From the NCBI GenBank assembly GCA_947252755.1, contig CAMXWV010000006.1, positions 62,001 through 126,000 on the forward strand: 64,000 nucleotides of DNA, given 5' to 3'. Made by a program: the position numbers and the translations under genes. Below the pieces are notes generated by a model, which saw only the letters and a program-made list of their open reading frames with translations, ran no database searches and was not told the DNA's origin. The stretch is from an uncultured Dermabacter sp. (lineage in GTDB: Bacteria > Actinomycetota > Actinomycetes > Actinomycetales > Dermabacteraceae). Position 1 is the first letter of the stretch. Each line of letters starts with the position of its first letter. Shown in pieces: positions 59,646 through 64,000 of this stretch.

Positions 59646-60446
59646 TCAGCTGGGGCGCACCCTGCGCCCGGAGCGGCGCACTGTTTCACACGCCAGCTCA
59701 TGCAGCGAATCCACGATCCGCTGGTCTCGCTGCAGGCTCTCCTGCTGCGCGTACACCACGCTGAGCTCGGTGCAGCCGAAGATCACAGCGGCAGCGCCGC
59801 CGCGTGCCGCATCCTCCACCACGTCCGCGAGCGCATCCACATCTGCGGGCAGGCCCGCCTTCACCTGGTCATAGATGAGGCTGTTGACCACTGCTTGGGT
59901 GGCCGCGTCGGGCTCCACTGCAGTAAGACCAACACTGGCCAGCGCATCCTGGTACACCCCCGCGGCGATATTGCCTTCGGTGGCGAAGATGGCGACGGGC
60001 GCGGATTGGGCACCGAGCTCGGCCAGCCGCTGCTGAACGGCGGAGGTGGTGGTGCGGACGATGGACACCAGGTCCACACTGATCGCCGCCCGCACCTGCA
60101 CCGCGTAATGGTGGGCGGTGTTGCAGGGCAGCACCAGGAAGTCTGCGCCGGCGCGCTCCAGGAACCGAGCATCATGAGCAAGCACCGGTCCCGGGTCGGG
60201 GCTGCCGGTGGGATCCAGGATGTGCGCGGTGCGGTCAGGGATTGAGGAGTGCTGAGTGACCAGCGCATCGATATTGCCCTGATCGGTGCTGGAGTCCGTC
60301 AGCTGCACCAGCAAATCCAAGAACACCGCGGTGGCCGCGGGTCCTACCCCGCCGAGCACGCCCACAATCGGGTCATGCCAGTCCTCGGCGCTGAGCCGCA
60401 CCGGTTCACCTCCGGGCTGCTGAGGCGCATCAGTGGACGAGGTCAC
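59646..60446 (-). CDS. Aspartate/glutamate racemase family protein
   Basis: 266 residues. Two catalytic cysteines are present in the family's usual places: LPCNTAHHYAV and IFGCTELS. The N-terminus VGVLGGVGPAATAVFL is also typical of aspartate racemases (RacD), so D-Asp from L-Asp is the best guess. Its start overlaps the second D-Asp-ligase-like gene by four bases (ATGA), so substrate supply and ligation are coupled. Confidence 0.88.
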   Translation of the reverse strand: MTSSTDAPQQPGGEPVRLSAEDWHDPIVGVLGGVGPAATAVFLDLLVQLTDSSTDQGNIDALVTQHSSIPDRTAHILDPTGSPDPGPVLAHDARFLERAGADFLVLPCNTAHHYAVQVRAAISVDLVSIVRTTTSAVQQRLAELGAQSAPVAIFATEGNIAAGVYQDALASVGLTAVEPDAATQAVVNSLIYDQVKAGLPADVDALADVVEDAARGGAAAVIFGCTELSVVYAQQESLQRDQRIVDSLHELACETVRRSGRRVRPS

Positions 60447-61708
60447 GATGCCTTCTCGGGGCGGTAGTAGCGGCGGAACTTCCGCACATAATTCGCCATG
60501 GCCGCCCAGAAGACAGCGCGGCGTTTGAGGTCCTTCTCAACGCCCGGGTAGCGCAGCGGGTTGCGCACCCGCGAGTTCTTCAGTGCGCGCTTCAGGAGCG
60601 CCTTGGACTGCGGGTCAGTGGTGTAGTGCTTGACCAGCGCCACCGGCACCACGGCGTACAGCACCTCATCCTGGTCCTGGACGATCTCACCGGGCTCGCC
60701 GAGAGTGCCCTCAATGTGTTCACGCACGTAGAACTCCACCGGGTTATGACCACCGGCGGTCACGTAGTAGTTGGAGCGGCCGAGCCGCGGATTCAGCTCA
60801 AAGAACACGGTCTGGCCGGTGCGAGGATCGTATTTGAGGTCGAAGTTCGCATAGCCGATCCAGCCGAGCTCGCTGACCAGCTTCTGCGCCTGTTCCACGG
60901 CACGGTCATTACGGCCGGTGATGATAGCGGCGGGGTTGCCGATCGCGCCAGGCGAGTGTTCCTCAAGCAGCGTCTGCCCCCAGGAAGCGAATCGAATGCG
61001 GGAGTCCGAATCGCAGTACACGGTGAGGATGCGCATGTTCTGGTCATCGCCGGGGATCATGTCCTGCACGATGATCGCCTTGTCATACCCGCCGTGACGG
61101 ATGCGGCCAAGCAGGTCCAGCAGATCCTGCTCCGAGTCCACGGTGTGCACTTTGGATTTTCCTGGAAACTGCACGCGCTTCCACGCGGACACGTCAGCGG
61201 GCTTGGCGATCACCGGGTACTGGAACGGCAGGTCGATGCTCTCCGGGAGCGGCTGAGCCAGATCGAACACCTCGGTTGTGGGGTGATCAACCCCCAGCTT
61301 CTGGCAGAGCGCCGTGAAGTTCTGCTTCTCGGTGGCGGCTTCGAATGCCTCGAGACCCACATAGGGCACCACCCAGCGCTGCGGGTCAAGGGAGGCGAGC
61401 TCATCGCGCACTCGGATGATGGTCTTGACGGTTGCGTCTGCTGAGCCGAGCAGGATCAACCGGGTTGGGGCGGGAGTAGATTCCTCAATGCGGGCAAGCT
61501 CAGCGGCGAGCTGCTGCGGGTCCATGGTGTCACCGATCAGCCGGTTATCGATGATGGCGCTGCGGGCGATATGCCAGCCCAGCTGGGTGGAGATCACGAT
61601 CGAGCGGACACCGTACGCCTCGTGGAATGCGCGGGACAGGGAGTAAGCGCCGATGTCACCGCCCACGACCACGGGCTGGAAGTCAGTGCGAGAGGAGTCC
61701 TGAGGCAT
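60443..61708 (-). CDS. ATP-grasp ligase, D-aspartate ligase (AslA) type, copy 2
   Basis: 421 residues. Same architecture as copy 1 (VVVGGDIGAYSLSRAFHEAYG; VIAKPADVSAW; IIVQDMIPGDDQNMR; TLLEEHSPGAIGNPA; YANFDLKYDPRTGQ; ELNPRLGRSNYYV). Of the two paralogues this reads closest to E. faecium D-Asp ligase, notably the SRAFHEAYG start. It is cotranscribed with the racemase. The ATG lies seven bases after TAGAAT, so the mRNA is probably leaderless; a much longer open frame upstream is a GC-driven artefact. Confidence 0.87.
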   Translation of the reverse strand: MPQDSSRTDFQPVVVGGDIGAYSLSRAFHEAYGVRSIVISTQLGWHIARSAIIDNRLIGDTMDPQQLAAELARIEESTPAPTRLILLGSADATVKTIIRVRDELASLDPQRWVVPYVGLEAFEAATEKQNFTALCQKLGVDHPTTEVFDLAQPLPESIDLPFQYPVIAKPADVSAWKRVQFPGKSKVHTVDSEQDLLDLLGRIRHGGYDKAIIVQDMIPGDDQNMRILTVYCDSDSRIRFASWGQTLLEEHSPGAIGNPAAIITGRNDRAVEQAQKLVSELGWIGYANFDLKYDPRTGQTVFFELNPRLGRSNYYVTAGGHNPVEFYVREHIEGTLGEPGEIVQDQDEVLYAVVPVALVKHYTTDPQSKALLKRALKNSRVRNPLRYPGVEKDLKRRAVFWAAMANYVRKFRRYYRPEKAS

Positions 61709-61715
61709 GCTCGCG

Positions 61716-61721
61716 ATTCTA
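61716..61721 (-). promoter_or_regulatory. -10 box of the ligase-racemase operon
   Basis: TAGAAT on the minus strand, seven bases before the ATG at 61708. Confidence 0.5.
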
Positions 61722-61993
61722 CCCAGCGCGAGTTGGGCGGACAGGGGCGGCATTGAGAGGTGCGTCCGATCCCACGTTCCGGGGGCGCGGCGATGCCGGC
61801 TCCCCACCTGATCCGGGACATCTCCGGGGCCTGCCGCCGCTGAATCCGGCCGGCCTGCCCGTACGCTGATAGCGAGGGCTGATCTCCGCTCGAACAGCGG
61901 CGGAAGCAGGAATCTCCGACGAAGGTATGACGCAGAGACGACTAACTGCCGAGGACACACCGGGCGCCCTCGCACCATGATGGGAGCATGAGA

Positions 61994-63196
61994 ATGGAAC
62001 CTCAGCTGAAAGTGCTGATCACCACCGACTGGTACGCACCCGTGGTGAACGGCGTGGTGGCCAGTGTGCTCACTCTGAAGAAGCAGCTGGAGCTGCTCGG
62101 CTGCGATGTGCGCGTGCTGACGCTCGCGGACGGGATCCGCTCCTCCATCAAGGATGGCGTGTACCGTCTCGGCTCCGTTTCCGCATCCCTCTTCTACGAC
62201 GATGCCCGGGTGTCCGTGCTGAAGAACCGCGCCATCAAACGCGAGCTCGAGGAGTGGCGCCCGGATGTGATCCACTCACAGTGCGAGTTCTCCACCTTCC
62301 GATGGGCCAAACGCCTGGCCAAGGATCTGAATATCCCGATCGTGCACACGTACCACACGATCTATGAGGATTACACGCACTACTATTCCCCGTCGCGCAC
62401 CATGGGCAAGAAAATGGTGGCGTCCTTCAGCCGCAGCATCTGCCGCCACACTGATTCGGTGATCGTTCCGACCGCGAAGGTGCAGCGTCTGCTCCACGGC
62501 TACGGTGTTGACACTCCGATCAGCGTGATCCCCACAGGGCTGGACCTCTCCCGCTTCCGCCCTGCGGTCTCCGCTGCTGAGCGGGCCGACGCGATCCGGC
62601 TGCGCAAAGACCTGGGCATCCCCGCCGAGAACCGCGTGCTCGTCTCCGTGTGCCGTCTGGCGAAGGAGAAGAACGTGGAGGAGGTGATCCGCCACCTCGC
62701 CGCGGTTCGCCCCGCGCACACCACTCTTGCTCTGGTGGGAGATGGACCCTACCGCGATGCTCTCGAACAGCTCGTTGCCGAACTGGGCCTGCAGGACATG
62801 GTGATGTTCGTGGGCTTCATCGACCCGTCTCGGGTGTCGGAGTTCTACCGCATGGCCGATGTGTTCGTCTCCGCGTCCCTGTCGGAAACACAGGGCCTGA
62901 CTTATATCGAAGCGCAGGCGTGCGGGCTGCCGCTGCTGTGCCGTCGCGATGACTCGCTGGAGGACGTGGTGATCCCCGCCCGCACCGGCTACACCTTTGA
63001 GGACGTGGACGGCTTCCGCGCCGGGCTCGAGGCGATTACCGCCTCCCCCGCCGTCACCCGCGCGATAGGGGATGAGGGCGCGGCACACGCCGCGATGACC
63101 TTCAGCGCTGAAGCATTCGGTCAGCGGGTTCTCCGCGTGTACCGTCAGGTGCTGGCGCCTGCAGTGGCACCCGAGCAGCTTCTTGTAGCGGCATGA
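61994..63196 (+). CDS. GT4-family glycosyltransferase
   Basis: 400 residues, GT-B fold. N-terminal LITTDWYAPVVNGVVASV (an acceptor-side loop resembling diacylglycerol glucosyltransferases), C-terminal donor site with VCRLAKEKN, LVGDGPYRDALEQL and the E-x7-E motif in SLSETQGLTYIEAQACG. It probably builds a glycolipid or a polymer at the membrane; the acceptor is inferred. GGGAG at seven bases favours ATG 61994; ATG 61988 would add two residues. Confidence 0.85.
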   Translation: MEPQLKVLITTDWYAPVVNGVVASVLTLKKQLELLGCDVRVLTLADGIRSSIKDGVYRLGSVSASLFYDDARVSVLKNRAIKRELEEWRPDVIHSQCEFSTFRWAKRLAKDLNIPIVHTYHTIYEDYTHYYSPSRTMGKKMVASFSRSICRHTDSVIVPTAKVQRLLHGYGVDTPISVIPTGLDLSRFRPAVSAAERADAIRLRKDLGIPAENRVLVSVCRLAKEKNVEEVIRHLAAVRPAHTTLALVGDGPYRDALEQLVAELGLQDMVMFVGFIDPSRVSEFYRMADVFVSASLSETQGLTYIEAQACGLPLLCRRDDSLEDVVIPARTGYTFEDVDGFRAGLEAITASPAVTRAIGDEGAAHAAMTFSAEAFGQRVLRVYRQVLAPAVAPEQLLVAA

Positions 63197-63909
63197 CCCG
63201 CACCGGTAGCCACGGCGCCGAATGTGATGTGACCAGCCAGAGCCTGACCGATTCCGCTGCTGACAGCACTGTGTCCGCGGGCAGCCCGCGCCAGAACGAG
63301 CAGGCGAGCGCTGCGATCCGCCGCCACGGCAGAGCACTGAAGCTCGCACTGCGGATCATGCCGCTGGTTGGCCTTGCAGCCTGCGCAACGTTCGTAATCC
63401 TGGGCCTGAAGGCGGGCGTTCTGGAGTCCCAGGCTGCGCTGCAGGATTTCATCCGCTCCCTAGGGTTCTGGGGTCCGTTGGTGTTCGGCTTCGCATCATT
63501 CGCCACGGTGGTGTTCCCGATAGTTCCCGCGGGCATCCTCGTGCTCGCCGCGCCGGTGCTGTTCGGTCCGATCAACGGCACAATCATCAACTGGCTTGCG
63601 GTGTGCGCAGGCTCTCTGCTGAACTTTTTGATCGCCCGTCATGTGGGTCTGGCGCTGATCGAGCAGATGTTCTCCCCTAAAACAGTGGAGAAGTATCTCG
63701 GCTGGACTCGGCACAAGAACTTCGCGCGCGCATTCGCCATCGCCATCGTGCTGCCCGTGGCACCGGATGACCTTCTCTGCTACCTGGCAGGCACCACTCG
63801 CATGAAGTTCTCCACGTATGCCGTGATCATCCTGCTGGGCAAGATTCCCACGCTGCTGGCCTACGGCCTGGGCATCAGCGCTCTGCTGTCCACGGTGCTG
63901 CACTGGTGA
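63193..63909 (+). CDS. VTT-domain (TVP38/TMEM64) membrane protein
   Basis: 238 residues. A polar N-terminus (1-50) is followed by five or so hydrophobic helices carrying the SNARE-associated/VTT signature region (FPIVPAGILVLAAPVLFG; NFLIARHVGLALIE; VLPVAPDDLLCYLAGTTRM). DedA/VTT proteins take part in lipid movement across membranes. It overlaps the glycosyltransferase by four bases, linking the two. Confidence 0.85.
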   Translation: MTRTGSHGAECDVTSQSLTDSAADSTVSAGSPRQNEQASAAIRRHGRALKLALRIMPLVGLAACATFVILGLKAGVLESQAALQDFIRSLGFWGPLVFGFASFATVVFPIVPAGILVLAAPVLFGPINGTIINWLAVCAGSLLNFLIARHVGLALIEQMFSPKTVEKYLGWTRHKNFARAFAIAIVLPVAPDDLLCYLAGTTRMKFSTYAVIILLGKIPTLLAYGLGISALLSTVLHW

Positions 63910-63919
63910 AAGAGTTCGT

Positions 63920-64000
63920 ATGAAGCCCACCATCCATGCCTATTCGAAAGCGGACTCGGTTGCCGGCCAGGGGGTGGGCTCTGCCTACCTGGAGCAGACA
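63920..64000 (+). CDS. Start of a probable glycosyltransferase (cut by window edge)
   Basis: 27 codons are visible: MKPTIHAYSKADSV followed by AGQGVGSAYLEQT, ten bases after the VTT gene with AAAGAG before the ATG. A GxGVGSAY loop near the N-terminus is seen in some GT4 acceptor domains, for instance those making diglucosyl-diacylglycerol. The assignment rests on this loop and on the neighbours. Confidence 0.5.
   Translation, partial: MKPTIHAYSKADSVAGQGVGSAYLEQT

Noticed and set aside
61709..62275. Upstream extension of ligase copy 2
   Set aside because: Open only by GC bias; it overlaps the divergent glycosyltransferase and a promoter box precedes the ATG at 61708.

Overview
The window is a 64 kb, GC-rich chromosomal segment from an actinobacterium. 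It shows densely packed genes, many ATGA/GTGA stop-start overlaps, an HspR-type (HAIR) site at clpB, a folB-folK fusion, and many start codons sitting 6-7 bases after a TANNNT promoter box. The putative cross-bridge locus (below), with D-Asp/D-Glu ligase-type genes, would suit a member of the Micrococcales with an A4-type peptidoglycan (for example Dermabacteraceae such as Brachybacterium or Dermabacter). That placement is inference only. I see no tRNA, rRNA, CRISPR array, insertion sequence or prophage; nearly everything is core metabolism.

Left part (1-11.3 kb, minus strand): one long run of nearly touching genes, dacB (PBP4) - tilS - hpt - ftsH - folE - folP - folBK - DUF3180 - two PH-domain membrane proteins - DUF2520/Rossmann protein - panC (cut by the window edge). 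It joins folate synthesis, purine salvage, tRNA-Ile lysidine formation, membrane proteolysis and pantothenate synthesis. From 11.4 to 24.5 kb: ppa, def, a MalK/MsmX-type sugar ABC ATPase without its permeases, a DUF4032 protein, rlmB, cysS, a holin-like membrane protein, a LacI regulator, acsA, sdaA and a DEAD-box helicase.

Middle (24.6-47.5 kb): an AEC-family permease preceded by a possible leaderless short ORF, a low-molecular-weight tyrosine phosphatase, leuS, clpB, a catalytically degenerate acyl-CoA-synthetase-like gene, yciO, deoD, a small membrane protein, a class-I glutamine amidotransferase-like hydrolase, a MetE-like protein, the glycine cleavage genes gcvT-gcvH-gcvP, a GNAT acetyltransferase, a sirtuin, cysE with a cysK that carries a one-base frameshift, and trpS.

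Right part (47.5-64 kb): a maltose/maltodextrin locus (LacI regulator diverging from malE-malF-malG and two GH13 hydrolases) with TTGCA inverted repeats in the divergent promoter; its ATPase is probably the distant gene at 12.9 kb. Then follows the most interesting block: an AsnB/LtsA-type amidotransferase, a D-aspartate-ligase-like ATP-grasp enzyme, a second paralogous ATP-grasp ligase, and an Asp/Glu racemase overlapping it. I read this as a locus that makes and attaches a two-residue D-Asp/D-Glu peptidoglycan cross-bridge and amidates peptidoglycan. The window ends in a GT4 glycosyltransferase, a VTT-domain membrane protein and the start of another probable glycosyltransferase, perhaps glycolipid synthesis.
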